Of a DNA stretch of 64,000 nucleotides, positions 34,080 to 42,137 are shown in pieces. Location: the NCBI GenBank assembly GCA_002492725.1, contig DLAF01000037.1, positions 30,520-94,519 of the forward strand, given 5' to 3'. How positions within the stretch are numbered: the first letter of the stretch is position 1; each line of letters begins with the position of its first letter. Made by a program: the position numbers and the translations under genes. Source of the stretch: Lachnospiraceae bacterium UBA7054. Its GTDB lineage: Bacteria > Bacillota > Clostridia > Lachnospirales > Lachnospiraceae. A model generated the notes under the pieces. It was not told where the DNA came from and did not search any database. It worked only from the letters and a program-made list of their open reading frames with translations.

Positions 34080-35525
34080 CTATGTTTCCCCGGTGTCTGC
34101 CTTTTTTCCGTTCTCTTTGATTTCCGCAGTTTCTTTCTGTGCTTCCGGCTCTTTTTCCCGCATCGCCGACACGCTCTGGATCATGCGATCCTTCACCTCC
34201 AGGATGCGGAACGTATAGCCTCCGTATGAAAACTCAAAATCTTCTCCTTCTTCAGGGATATGCTCCAGTCTGGAGATTACAAAGCCGTTAACCGTATCAA
34301 AAGGCTCATCCTCAAAGGATATCTGAAGCTTTTCTTCCAGTTCTTCCAAAGGCATCATGCCCTCGATCACATAGTGATCCGTCCCGCTCTCTCTGATGTA
34401 GGTTGCCTCTTCATCATACTCATCCTGAATGTTACCGACGATCTCTTCGAGGATATCCTCCAGCGCAACCAGTCCCGCTGTCTGTCCATACTCATCAATC
34501 ACGATCACCATCTGGATTTTTTCCTTTTGCATGACCTGAAAAAGATCGTTGATCTTTCGATTTTCCGTAATAAAGAGAGGTTCCCGCAAAAGTCCTTTGA
34601 TCTTGCCGATGGGGCGGGTACGCATCTTTTCATTCATCTGCATCCGCATCACATCCTTTAAATGCAGAATACCGATGATATGGTCTATCGTTTCATCATA
34701 AACAGGAAAACGGCTGTTGTGCGCGTCCACAATAAAAGCCGCCGCCTCCTGCAGTGTCATGGTGCAGTCCATGGCAATCAGATTATTGCGGTTGATCATG
34801 ATATCCCGTGCTTCCTTGTCGCCGTACTCGAAGATATTTGTGATCATCTCCGCCTCGTTCGCATGCAGAATGCCCTGCTCATGTCCGACACTCACCATGG
34901 AAAGTATCTCTTCTTCTGTCACGTCTTCCTTATCGTCCGCATTCCGCACGCCGAGCAGATACAAAAGTCCCCGCGAAGTCGCGGCGATCAGACTGCTGAA
35001 CGGGGATACAATCCGCACATAGTAGTAAAAAGGATTAATAAGTGCATAAATCCAGCGTTCCGGGTACTTCGCTGCCGCTTTTTTCGGAACCATGACGCCG
35101 ATGGTCATAATTATGTACAGGAGAAAAATCGTCACAATGACCGGCACTGTCAGTACGATCGCTTTCAGCTGCATACGTGACAGCGGACCGATATAGGTAC
35201 TCGCCTGATTTGATACCAAAAAGGAAACATACCCGCTCAACCGATAGAGAATAAAGGCTCCCAACAAAAGATTGATCGTCACAACGCCAAGCTGCGTCGC
35301 CGTTGCATAGGCTGCGTGATGCTCCATCATATAGGAAAGTCTGGCCTGTTTCTTATTCTGCTTTTCGCTCTCCTCCCGAGGTTCCTCCCCGCCCGTATTA
35401 TTTTCCTCTTTTTCTATGCTCCTGTGATTCTGCATGGCAGTGCTGAAACCGTAAAAAATCATCTCAAGCGCCAACATGACAATAAACCACAGGATGCCGT
35501 TACTGCCCGAACCTCCGTCGTCCAT
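34080..35525 (-). CDS. CNNM/CBS-pair protein (hemolysin C-like)
   Basis: 481 residues. An N-terminal membrane domain of the CNNM/DUF21 type (about four helices, residues 10-190) is followed by EEEILSMVSVGHEQGILHANEAEMITNIF. The CBS pair (about 235-365) contains RFPVYDETIDHIIGILHLKD and MVIVIDEYGQTAGLVALEDILEEIVGNI. A CorC/HlyC C-terminal domain (about 375-455) comes next, then a Glu/Lys tail. Relatives affect Mg or other cation export. The first helix pair is interrupted by a polar loop of about 45 residues rich in Glu and Lys. A strong promoter and a hairpin leader lie upstream. Confidence 0.9.
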   Translation of the reverse strand: MDDGGSGSNGILWFIVMLALEMIFYGFSTAMQNHRSIEKEENNTGGEEPREESEKQNKKQARLSYMMEHHAAYATATQLGVVTINLLLGAFILYRLSGYVSFLVSNQASTYIGPLSRMQLKAIVLTVPVIVTIFLLYIIMTIGVMVPKKAAAKYPERWIYALINPFYYYVRIVSPFSSLIAATSRGLLYLLGVRNADDKEDVTEEEILSMVSVGHEQGILHANEAEMITNIFEYGDKEARDIMINRNNLIAMDCTMTLQEAAAFIVDAHNSRFPVYDETIDHIIGILHLKDVMRMQMNEKMRTRPIGKIKGLLREPLFITENRKINDLFQVMQKEKIQMVIVIDEYGQTAGLVALEDILEEIVGNIQDEYDEEATYIRESGTDHYVIEGMMPLEELEEKLQISFEDEPFDTVNGFVISRLEHIPEEGEDFEFSYGGYTFRILEVKDRMIQSVSAMREKEPEAQKETAEIKENGKKADTGET

Positions 35526-35558
35526 ATTTTCTGTTTTCTCCTTTTTGCCGTTAGTGTC

Positions 35559-35587
35559 GTATCAGCAGAGACTCTAAATGCTGATAC
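35559..35587 (-). other. Hairpin at the start of the CBS-protein transcript
   Basis: GTATCAGCA (35559-35567) and TGCTGATAC (35579-35587) form a perfect 9-bp stem with an 11-base loop. It begins about 7 bases downstream of the -10 box, so it should form at or near the 5' end of the mRNA. Confidence 0.6.
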
Positions 35588-35593
35588 CCGAAT

Positions 35594-35622
35594 ATCATAA
35601 CAAGGATTATCCTCTGTGTCAA
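35594..35622 (-). promoter_or_regulatory. Strong promoter for the CBS-protein-yebC-metY unit
   Basis: Minus strand TTGACA (35617-35622), 17-base spacer containing the palindrome GGATAATCC, TATGAT (35594-35599). It lies between the mazF stop and the CBS-protein start. Confidence 0.75.
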
Positions 35623-35637
35623 ATCCGCCGTTTCATC

Positions 35638-35979
35638 CTATGTAGTCAGCTCCAGGCTAATCATAAGTCCTCTGTTCACCGCTCGCATAATATCGGGATC
35701 CAAATGGCACACCCTGTCCCGCAGACGCTGCTTGTCGATGGTTCGAAGCTGCTCCAGCAGAATCACGGAATCCTTCACCATATCATATCTGCCCGCGCTC
35801 AGTTCAATGTGGGTCGGGAGCTTCGCCTTATTCATCTTTGACGTAATAGCCGCACAGATCACGGTCGGACTGTGACGGTTCCCCACATCGTTCTGTATAA
35901 TGAGCACGGGACGCACACCGCCCTGCTCCGAGCCAACGACCGGACGAAGATCCGCATAATAGATATCTCCTCTTCTCAT
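35638..35979 (-). CDS. MazF/EndoA-type mRNA interferase
   Basis: 113-residue sequence-specific endoribonuclease, very close in pattern to B. subtilis EndoA (MazF): MRRGDIYYADLRPVVGSEQG, GVRPVLIIQNDVGNRHSPT with the conserved Arg, AAITSKMNKAKLPTHIEL and QLRTIDKQRL. B. subtilis MazF cuts UACAU; I infer similar specificity but cannot prove it. I start at the ATG at 35979 because the family begins there; a reading frame extends 22 codons upstream without support. alr lies upstream as in Bacillus, but the usual antitoxin gene between alr and mazF is missing: only 71 bp separate them. Confidence 0.93.
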   Translation of the reverse strand: MRRGDIYYADLRPVVGSEQGGVRPVLIIQNDVGNRHSPTVICAAITSKMNKAKLPTHIELSAGRYDMVKDSVILLEQLRTIDKQRLRDRVCHLDPDIMRAVNRGLMISLELTT

Positions 35980-36050
35980 TTCCAAACACTTCCTTTGCCA
36001 TTTACTAAGCCTTCGCCGCCTGGCGGCCGTGCTTTGTTCTGGCAATAGTA

Positions 36051-37220
36051 TTACCAGCCTTTTTCGGTCGTATACACCCTTCCATCCTTATAATAGATTC
36101 GAGGGATCCGTTTTCCCAGGTCACAGGCAAGCTCATAGTTGAACCGCCCTGAGAGCGCCCCCAGCTCCTCCATGGTAAGCTCCTTTTCCCCGTCTTTCCC
36201 GATCAGGGTCACCTCATCGCCCTCTTTTGCCTCCGGGATATCCGTCACATCCACCATGAACTGATCCATACAGACCCTGCCGAGAATGGGTGCCCGCCTG
36301 CCGCGGATGAGGACATGTCCCTTTCCCGAAAGACTTCTTGGATACCCGTCTCCATACCCCACCGGTATGGTGGCGATCCGCGTCCGTTTCTCTGTCACAA
36401 AGGTTCCGCCGTAACTGACCGGCGTCCCGGCTTCCACTTCCTTCACATAGACCAAATGGCTTTTTAAGGCAAGCGCAGGGCGCAGTGTTAAGATCTCCTT
36501 TGGCACCTCCTCAGAGGGCGACAGTCCGTATAGTGTAATTCCCGCCCGCACCAGGGACAGATTTGCCTCCGGCAGCTCCAGGATCCCTGCGCTGTTGGAA
36601 CAGTGCTTGACAGGAATGACTATTCCGGTCAATTCCTCTGCCTTTTCCACAAAGGAACAAAATACGGAAAGCTGTGTTCTCGCAGATGTCTTATCCTTCT
36701 CATCGGCTCTGGCAAAGTGTGTGAAAATCCCCTCGATCTCAATCCCCGGTAGACGACAGGCTTTTTGTAAAAAAGACAGCCCCTCTTCATCCGGCCGGAT
36801 TCCCACACGGCTCATGCCCGTGTCCACCTTGATATGCACTTTTGCTTTTTTGCCAAGTCTTTTGGCACAGGCGCTTAATTCTTCCAGCGTATCCTCCCGA
36901 AATACCGCCGGTCTGATCTCCTGCGCGATCAACGCTTCATAGGAGTAGGGAAATGTATACCCCAAAATCAAGATTGGTTTCTGCAGTCCGCCCTGCCGCA
37001 GTGCAAGCGCTTCCTCCGCTGTCGCAACGGCATAGCCAAAGACATAGGGAAGTTTTTCAAGCTCCCTGCCGATCTGGATGGCGCCGTGTCCGTAGCCGTC
37101 CGTCTTGATCACGCCCATCATCATTGTTTCCGGCGCAATATGACTGTGCATCCGCTCCATATTATAGAGAATCGCGGACAAATCGACCGCCGCATACACT
37201 CTCTGATACCGTTTAAGCAT
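36051..37220 (-). CDS. alr: Alanine racemase
   Basis: PLP enzyme making D-alanine for peptidoglycan. 389 residues. The PLP Lys is K39 in VIKTDGYGHG, where KADAYGHG is more common. The catalytic Tyr of the second active-site half is in VSYGGTF, followed by TIPVGYGDGYPR and RVCMDQFMVDVT. Length and motifs are normal. RBS AAAAGGCAGG. It is followed by mazF 71 bp downstream. Confidence 0.95.
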   Translation of the reverse strand: MLKRYQRVYAAVDLSAILYNMERMHSHIAPETMMMGVIKTDGYGHGAIQIGRELEKLPYVFGYAVATAEEALALRQGGLQKPILILGYTFPYSYEALIAQEIRPAVFREDTLEELSACAKRLGKKAKVHIKVDTGMSRVGIRPDEEGLSFLQKACRLPGIEIEGIFTHFARADEKDKTSARTQLSVFCSFVEKAEELTGIVIPVKHCSNSAGILELPEANLSLVRAGITLYGLSPSEEVPKEILTLRPALALKSHLVYVKEVEAGTPVSYGGTFVTEKRTRIATIPVGYGDGYPRSLSGKGHVLIRGRRAPILGRVCMDQFMVDVTDIPEAKEGDEVTLIGKDGEKELTMEELGALSGRFNYELACDLGKRIPRIYYKDGRVYTTEKGW

Positions 37221-37296
37221 CCTGCCTTTTCTCCCTTACTTCATCATATTCATCAATCGCTGTTCTGATAAAAAAGATGGCAAAGACGCCAAAATC

Positions 37297-37947
37297 TTAT
37301 GACTCCGGCGTCTCTTCGCTACTATTTTCACGCTCTGCTTCCTTTTCCGGATCATATTCCATATCGAAAAGCTCAATCACCTCTGCACCAAAAATATCGT
37401 GCATATAGGAATACAACCTGGCGATCACGGCCTCTTTCTCCTTCTTTCGTACCACCTTTTTCTTTAGTTCCCGGCGGATATTGCCGATCCATTCGTCAAT
37501 CTCCGCAAGCTCATCCGTGCTCTGCTTTAGCTTGCGGTAACAGATATCCATGGTAATGAGCATGAGCTGGTTATTGAGCTGATTGATCTGTCTGGGAAGC
37601 TCCACCATCTCCTCCTCGTAAGCATCCATCTTTTCGTTGCATTCCTCGATCAGACGCTTTCTTTCGGACATCTCCTTATCCTGTTTCTTGGAAGGATTCT
37701 CCCCCATCGCATCCGCAAGGAGAACCACATCATCCATCAGTTTTTTCTTGATTTTTTTTAACTCTTTGCTCTCCGAGGTAAGCTTCGCCTGCCTTTTCAA
37801 TAAATCATTCAAATTTTTTTCAAGGCCCTGCAACTCCGGGGTAAACTCGGACCGGGTAAAAAGTCTGTGCCATTTGTTGTCCAGCGTCAGAATCGGGATC
37901 TTTTTCCCCACGAGCGCCGGCTTAAATTTATCGTCCGCCCTGGCCAT
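37297..37947 (-). CDS. Coiled-coil protein, unknown function
   Basis: 216-residue cytoplasmic protein, highly charged. After KKIPILTLDNKWHRLF comes a long predicted coiled coil (about residues 35-190) rich in Leu, Lys and Glu, with a polar acidic tail. I see no catalytic motif, and its resemblance to other coiled-coil proteins is not informative. The ATG at 37947 has GAGAGGTGGCGGC; the longer frame upstream is unlikely. It shares a promoter region with the divergent ABC-F gene. A weak hairpin, GACGCC/GGCGTC (37285-37312), lies around its stop. Confidence 0.75.
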   Translation of the reverse strand: MARADDKFKPALVGKKIPILTLDNKWHRLFTRSEFTPELQGLEKNLNDLLKRQAKLTSESKELKKIKKKLMDDVVLLADAMGENPSKKQDKEMSERKRLIEECNEKMDAYEEEMVELPRQINQLNNQLMLITMDICYRKLKQSTDELAEIDEWIGNIRRELKKKVVRKKEKEAVIARLYSYMHDIFGAEVIELFDMEYDPEKEAERENSSEETPES

Positions 37948-38003
37948 GCCGCCACCTCTCTTTATCGTTTCCCATATATTTTTCAATCTGTCTAACTGTA
38001 TTC

Positions 38004-38032
38004 AGTTTACCCCCTTGCGAAATTCTTGTCAA
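38004..38032 (-). promoter_or_regulatory. Divergent promoter, coiled-coil gene side
   Basis: Minus strand TTGACA (38027-38032), 17-base spacer, TAAACT (38004-38009). Its -35 box is the left arm of an inverted repeat shared with the plus-strand promoter. Confidence 0.65.
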
Positions 38033-38036
38033 TGAA

Positions 38037-38065
38037 TTGACAGGGACGTCTTTGGTCTGTAAACT
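38037..38065 (+). promoter_or_regulatory. Divergent promoter, ABC-F side
   Basis: Plus strand TTGACA (38037-38042), 17-base spacer, TAAACT (38060-38065), with the same boxes and spacing as the minus-strand promoter. The two -35 boxes are 4 bases apart and together form TGTCAATGAATTGACA. Confidence 0.7.
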
Positions 38066-38107
38066 GTATGAGAGAATGCAATAACTTGTACTGACACGGA
38101 GGAAATC

Positions 38108-40051
38108 ATGATCTTATCGGTAACTAATATTCACAAAGCCTTTCAGGAGGTTCCCATCCTGAAAAATGTATCCTTTCATATCGAAGATCACGACAAAGCC
38201 GCAATCGTAGGCATCAACGGCGCCGGCAAGACGACCCTTTTAAAAATCATCATGGGAGAACTACCCGCGGACGAGGGACTTGTGACCTTTTCAAAGGATA
38301 AGACCGTCGGCTATCTCTCCCAGCACGAAGCCGTCCTTGGCGAAAACACGATCTATCAGGAGCTTTTGTCCGTAAAGCAGGAAATTCTCACCATGGAACA
38401 ACAGATGCACACCATGGAGCTACAGATGAAAAGCGCGCAGGGAGAACGCCTGGAAAAACTGATGGAAAACTATGCTTTACTGACACACAGATATGAACAG
38501 GAAAACGGCTACGCCTATAAAAGTGAACTGACAGGCGTCCTAAAGGGGCTTGGCTTTACACCAGACGAGTTTGGCAAATCCGTCTCCACCCTCTCCGGCG
38601 GCCAAAAGACCCGCGTGGCACTCGGAAAGCTGCTGCTGCTAAAACCGGACCTTATCATTCTGGATGAGCCGACAAACCATCTGGATCTTGGTTCTATTAC
38701 ATGGCTGGAAACGTATCTTTTGAATTATCGGGGCGCTGTCATCATTGTTTCGCACGACCGTTTTTTCCTTGACCGCATCGCTAACAAAGTCATCGAAATC
38801 GACAACACCAAGGCAAGCGTTTTTTCCGGCAACTACACTGCCTACGCCGCTGCAAAAGAGATTCAGCGCACGGCTGCCCTTAACGCCTACCTCAAACAAC
38901 AGCAGGAAATCAAACACCAGGAGGCCGTAATTGAAAAACTAAAGTCCTTTAACCGGGAAAAGTCCATTAAGCGCGCGGAAAGCAGGGAAAAGATGCTTGA
39001 TAAGATCGAGGTGATTGAAAAACCCGTCGAGGTGCGCACCGATATGCACCTTACCCTCACCCCCAGAAGGGAGAGCGGCAGCGATGTGCTGCAGGCGGAA
39101 GGCTTATCAAAAGCGTTTGGTCCGCTCACCCTCTTTACCAATCTCTCTTTTTCCCTGAAAAAAGGAGAACATGTGGCCATCATCGGCGATAACGGCACGG
39201 GAAAGACCACGATCCTAAAGATCATCAATGAACTGATTCCCGCAGATACCGGTACCATCCGTCTCGGTACCAATGTACAGATTGGCTACTATGACCAGGA
39301 GCACCATGTCCTCCACCCGGAAAAGACCTTATTTGAAGAGATTTCAGACGATTATCCGTCGCTGACAAATACAGAGATCAGAAACACGCTGGCTGCTTTT
39401 CTCTTTACCGGAGACGACGTCTTTCAGCCTATCAAAACCTTGAGCGGCGGTGAGCGCGGCAGAGTCTCCCTTGCTAAACTCATGCTCTCCGAGGCCAACT
39501 TCCTGATCCTGGATGAGCCGACTAACCACCTGGATATCCAGTCCAAAGAAATCCTGGAGGATGCGCTAAACGCCTACACCGGGACGGTACTCTACGTCTC
39601 CCACGACCGTTACTTCATCAACAGGACCGCACACCGCATCCTCGATCTGAATCGCTGTGTACTGACAAACTATCTCGGAAACTATGATTATTATTTAGAA
39701 AAAAAGGAGGAGCAGCTTTCGAAGATCGACGCAGCACCTGCAGATTCGCATTTTGGAAATTCCGACACCACGCAGGACTTAAAAAACGCTGCCTCCGGTA
39801 ATTCTGACGCCAAGCAGGACTGGAAAGCGAAAAAGGAGGAACAGGCCGCGAAACGCAAACGAGAAAACGAGTTAAAAAAATGCGAAGAGCAAATAGAAAC
39901 GCTGGAGTCACGCAATACGGAAATCGACGCGCTCATGGCATCCCCCGAAGTCTGCACGGATGTGGCAAAACTGCAGGAATTGAATCTTGAAAAAGAAGGA
40001 AATGAGGAAGAGCTTGCGGCGTTATATGAAAAATGGGAGACGCTTTTATAG
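38108..40051 (+). CDS. ABC-F family ATPase (YdiF-like)
   Basis: 647 residues, no membrane segment, two ABC ATPase domains in one chain as in ribosome-acting ABC-F proteins. Domain 1: Walker A GINGAGKTTLLKI (about 36-48), signature STLSGGQKTRVALGKLL, Walker B PDLIILDEPTNHLD. An interdomain linker (about 240-320, Lys/Glu/Gln-rich) follows. Domain 2: GDNGTGKTTILKI, signature TLSGGERGRVSLAKLM, NFLILDEPTNHLD. The C-terminal coiled coil from about 555 is preceded by a short repeated GNSD..QD..K segment. Translation-factor or antibiotic-protection roles are known for the family; the exact one is unknown here. RBS CGGAGGAAATC. Convergent with icd. Confidence 0.95.
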   Translation: MILSVTNIHKAFQEVPILKNVSFHIEDHDKAAIVGINGAGKTTLLKIIMGELPADEGLVTFSKDKTVGYLSQHEAVLGENTIYQELLSVKQEILTMEQQMHTMELQMKSAQGERLEKLMENYALLTHRYEQENGYAYKSELTGVLKGLGFTPDEFGKSVSTLSGGQKTRVALGKLLLLKPDLIILDEPTNHLDLGSITWLETYLLNYRGAVIIVSHDRFFLDRIANKVIEIDNTKASVFSGNYTAYAAAKEIQRTAALNAYLKQQQEIKHQEAVIEKLKSFNREKSIKRAESREKMLDKIEVIEKPVEVRTDMHLTLTPRRESGSDVLQAEGLSKAFGPLTLFTNLSFSLKKGEHVAIIGDNGTGKTTILKIINELIPADTGTIRLGTNVQIGYYDQEHHVLHPEKTLFEEISDDYPSLTNTEIRNTLAAFLFTGDDVFQPIKTLSGGERGRVSLAKLMLSEANFLILDEPTNHLDIQSKEILEDALNAYTGTVLYVSHDRYFINRTAHRILDLNRCVLTNYLGNYDYYLEKKEEQLSKIDAAPADSHFGNSDTTQDLKNAASGNSDAKQDWKAKKEEQAAKRKRENELKKCEEQIETLESRNTEIDALMASPEVCTDVAKLQELNLEKEGNEEELAALYEKWETLL

Positions 40052-40058
40052 CGTCTCC
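40036..40058. terminator. Hairpin spanning the convergent stops of ABC-F and icd
   Basis: GGAGACGC (40036-40043) and GCGTCTCC (40051-40058) form a perfect 8-bp stem. The loop TTTTATA contains the icd stop and most of the ABC-F stop. On the minus strand CATTTTTC follows, a good terminator; on the plus strand AAGGTTTT follows, weaker. Probably bidirectional. Confidence 0.7.
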
Positions 40059-41251
40059 AAGGTTTTCCTGATTTCTTTGATAAATGACTCGCAGTCCAGT
40101 ACGGTTACATTCGGTATCGAGGTGATTAACGACAGGCCCTTGGTCATCTTCCCCTCCTCTATCGTCTGGATTGAAGCCTTTTCCAGCTTGTCTGCAAATT
40201 GCACCAACTCAGGGATATCATCCAATTCACCGCGCTTTCTGAGAGCGCCTGTCCATGCGAAAATGGTCGCCACAGAATTGGTGGTAGTCTTCTCCCCTTT
40301 TAAGTACTGATAATAATGTCTCTGTACGGTTCCGTGTGCCGCCTCATACTCATAGGCTCCGCTTGGTGATACCAGCACGGAAGTCATCATGGCCAAATCG
40401 CCGAACGCGGAAGAAACCATATCACTCATCACATCGCCGTCGTAGTTTTTACATGCCCAGATAAAGCCGCCTTTTGCCCTCATAACACGAGCCACCGCAT
40501 CGTCGATCAGGGTATAGAAATATTCGATTCCCGCCGCCTCAAACTTCTCCTTATATTCCGCATCATAAAGCTCCTGAAAAATATCTTTAAACGTATGGTC
40601 GTACTTTTTGGAGATCGTATCCTTTGTGGCAAACCAAAGATCCTGCTTTGTGTCCAGCGCATAATTAAAACATGTTTTAGCAAAATTCATAATGGATTCG
40701 TCCGTATTATGTATTCCCTGTAAGATGCCGGGACCCGTAAATTCATGAATCGTCTCTCTGATCTCGGTACCGTCCGCACCGGTGAATACCAATTCCGCCT
40801 TCCCGGCCCCAGGCACTTTGATCTCGGTATTTTTGTAAACGTCACCGTAAGCGTGTCTTGCTAACGTAATGGGTTTTTCCCAATTTTTCACATAAGGCTC
40901 AATTCCTTTCACAATAATGGGCGCACGAAACACCGTGCCGTCAAGAGCTGCCCTTATTGTACCATTGGGACTTTTCCACATTTCTTTCAGATTGTACTCC
41001 GTCATTCTCGCCGCATTGGGCGTGATTGTCGCGCATTTAACCGCAACCCCGTATTTCTTCGTAGCTTCCGCAGAATCTATGGTCACCTGATCATCCGTTG
41101 CGTTGCGGTGCGTAAGCCCCAGATCATAATACTCTGTCTTAAGATCGATATACGGCAATAACAGCTCGTCCTTTACCATTCTCCAGATAATTCTTGTCAT
41201 CTCGTCCCCGTCCATCTCCACAAGAGGGGTCGTCATTTTGATTTTTTCCAT
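40046..41251 (-). CDS. icd: NADP-dependent isocitrate dehydrogenase, eukaryotic-type
   Basis: Oxidative decarboxylation of isocitrate to 2-oxoglutarate. 401 residues. The start VEMDGDEMTRIIW and the substrate block KSPNGTIRAALDGTVFRAPI are those of the subfamily shared with mitochondrial and cytosolic NADP enzymes rather than E. coli Icd. Further motifs are IDDAVARVM, KNYDGDVMSDMVSSAFG and EAAHGTVQRHYY near the NADP site. It supplies 2-oxoglutarate for glutamate synthesis. It overlaps the ABC-F tail by 6 bases and lies 60 bp downstream of the GntR gene. Confidence 0.95.
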   Translation of the reverse strand: MEKIKMTTPLVEMDGDEMTRIIWRMVKDELLLPYIDLKTEYYDLGLTHRNATDDQVTIDSAEATKKYGVAVKCATITPNAARMTEYNLKEMWKSPNGTIRAALDGTVFRAPIIVKGIEPYVKNWEKPITLARHAYGDVYKNTEIKVPGAGKAELVFTGADGTEIRETIHEFTGPGILQGIHNTDESIMNFAKTCFNYALDTKQDLWFATKDTISKKYDHTFKDIFQELYDAEYKEKFEAAGIEYFYTLIDDAVARVMRAKGGFIWACKNYDGDVMSDMVSSAFGDLAMMTSVLVSPSGAYEYEAAHGTVQRHYYQYLKGEKTTTNSVATIFAWTGALRKRGELDDIPELVQFADKLEKASIQTIEEGKMTKGLSLITSIPNVTVLDCESFIKEIRKTLETL

Positions 41252-41273
41252 GTGATATTGTCCTTTCCTATCA

Positions 41274-41293
41274 GGCGCGGAGCGCCGTTTTTT
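41274..41293 (+). terminator. Plus-strand hairpin-T6 in the icd leader
   Basis: GGCGC (41274-41278), GGA loop, GCGCC (41282-41286), then G and six T on the plus strand. Both flanking genes are on the minus strand, so the T-run faces against them. It could stop antisense transcripts that read through icd from the ABC-F gene. Confidence 0.55.
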
Positions 41294-41311
41294 AATCCTG
41301 CATATTTTCGT

Positions 41312-42037
41312 TTATTTGCTGCCGGTATCTGCTTGTGTACCTTCTTCCGTAGTTTCCCCGTATATTTCCTTCAGCCCGTTTTTCACCATATTGTCGTAAG
41401 CATTGATCATATGCCGATTGGCAAGCTTCTCCGCAAGTTCGGCATCCCCCGCCTTGATGGCCTCCATGATCTGTCTGTGTTCGTCGTTGCTGGCCCGTCC
41501 CCTGGTGTTCGTGGCCAAAGTTTTCTGCCTGACGCGCAGCACATAGCGGTGAAAGTCCCGCAGTGTATGCTCCAGCAGCTTGGAATCGCATGCCTCATAG
41601 AGAATATCATGAAAACGGTTGTCCAGCTCAGCCATCTGGTCGAGATGCCCCTTCTGTGCATGAAAGTCCGCCAGATAAATGTTTTCCTCCATCTCCTCAA
41701 GCTGTTCCTTTGTGATCTTGTCCGTAGCGAGACGGGCACAAAGCCCCTCCAAAAGAGAACGGATCATATAGATATCCTTCACGTCCTTCGCCGTGATCCC
41801 CGTCACATAAGCGCCTTTGTTGGGAATGATCTGAATCAGTCCCTCCAGCTCAAGCTGCCTGAAAGCCTCTCTGACCGGCGTACGGCTCACTCCCAGTTCT
41901 TCACCGATGGCGACTTCCTTTAACTCCTCGTGTTCCTTATACTTTCCGCTTAAGATATCTTCCCGCAGCTTCTGAAACACCCTGCCCCGCAGGGAATACT
42001 TATCATTCGCATCGTACTTATTATCATAGTTTGTCAT
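41312..42037 (-). CDS. GntR-family regulator with FCD domain
   Basis: 241 residues. The N-terminal winged helix (about 15-85) contains LKEVAIGEELGVSRTPVREAFRQLELEGLI. The C-terminal FCD ligand domain (about 95-220) has His residues in LDNRFHDILYEA, NDEHRQIMEAI and NRHMINAYDNM that would bind a metal. FadR-subgroup members sense small organic acids. The palindrome TTGTATACAA in its own promoter suggests autoregulation. icd directly downstream is a plausible target. RBS GAGGGTATCAC. Confidence 0.9.
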   Translation of the reverse strand: MTNYDNKYDANDKYSLRGRVFQKLREDILSGKYKEHEELKEVAIGEELGVSRTPVREAFRQLELEGLIQIIPNKGAYVTGITAKDVKDIYMIRSLLEGLCARLATDKITKEQLEEMEENIYLADFHAQKGHLDQMAELDNRFHDILYEACDSKLLEHTLRDFHRYVLRVRQKTLATNTRGRASNDEHRQIMEAIKAGDAELAEKLANRHMINAYDNMVKNGLKEIYGETTEEGTQADTGSK

Positions 42038-42108
42038 GTGATACCCTCGATTCCGTGTGACCTTTCGTGCGCATCCCGCTCAGGGATACTTTGACATCAC
42101 CTCGTATA

Positions 42109-42137
42109 ATTGTATACAACCTTGCCATTTCTGTCAA
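42109..42137 (-). promoter_or_regulatory. gntR promoter with overlapping palindromic operator
   Basis: Minus strand TTGACA (42132-42137), 17-base spacer, TACAAT (42109-42114). The perfect palindrome TTGTATACAA (42110-42119), the kind of site bound by FCD-type GntR proteins, overlaps the -10 box, so binding should block RNA polymerase. The -35 box overlaps the last codons of the subtilase gene. Confidence 0.7.

Noticed and set aside
35980..36050. Small antitoxin gene between alr and mazF
   Set aside because: Only 71 bp are available and no start codon with a ribosome site and sensible reading frame fits.
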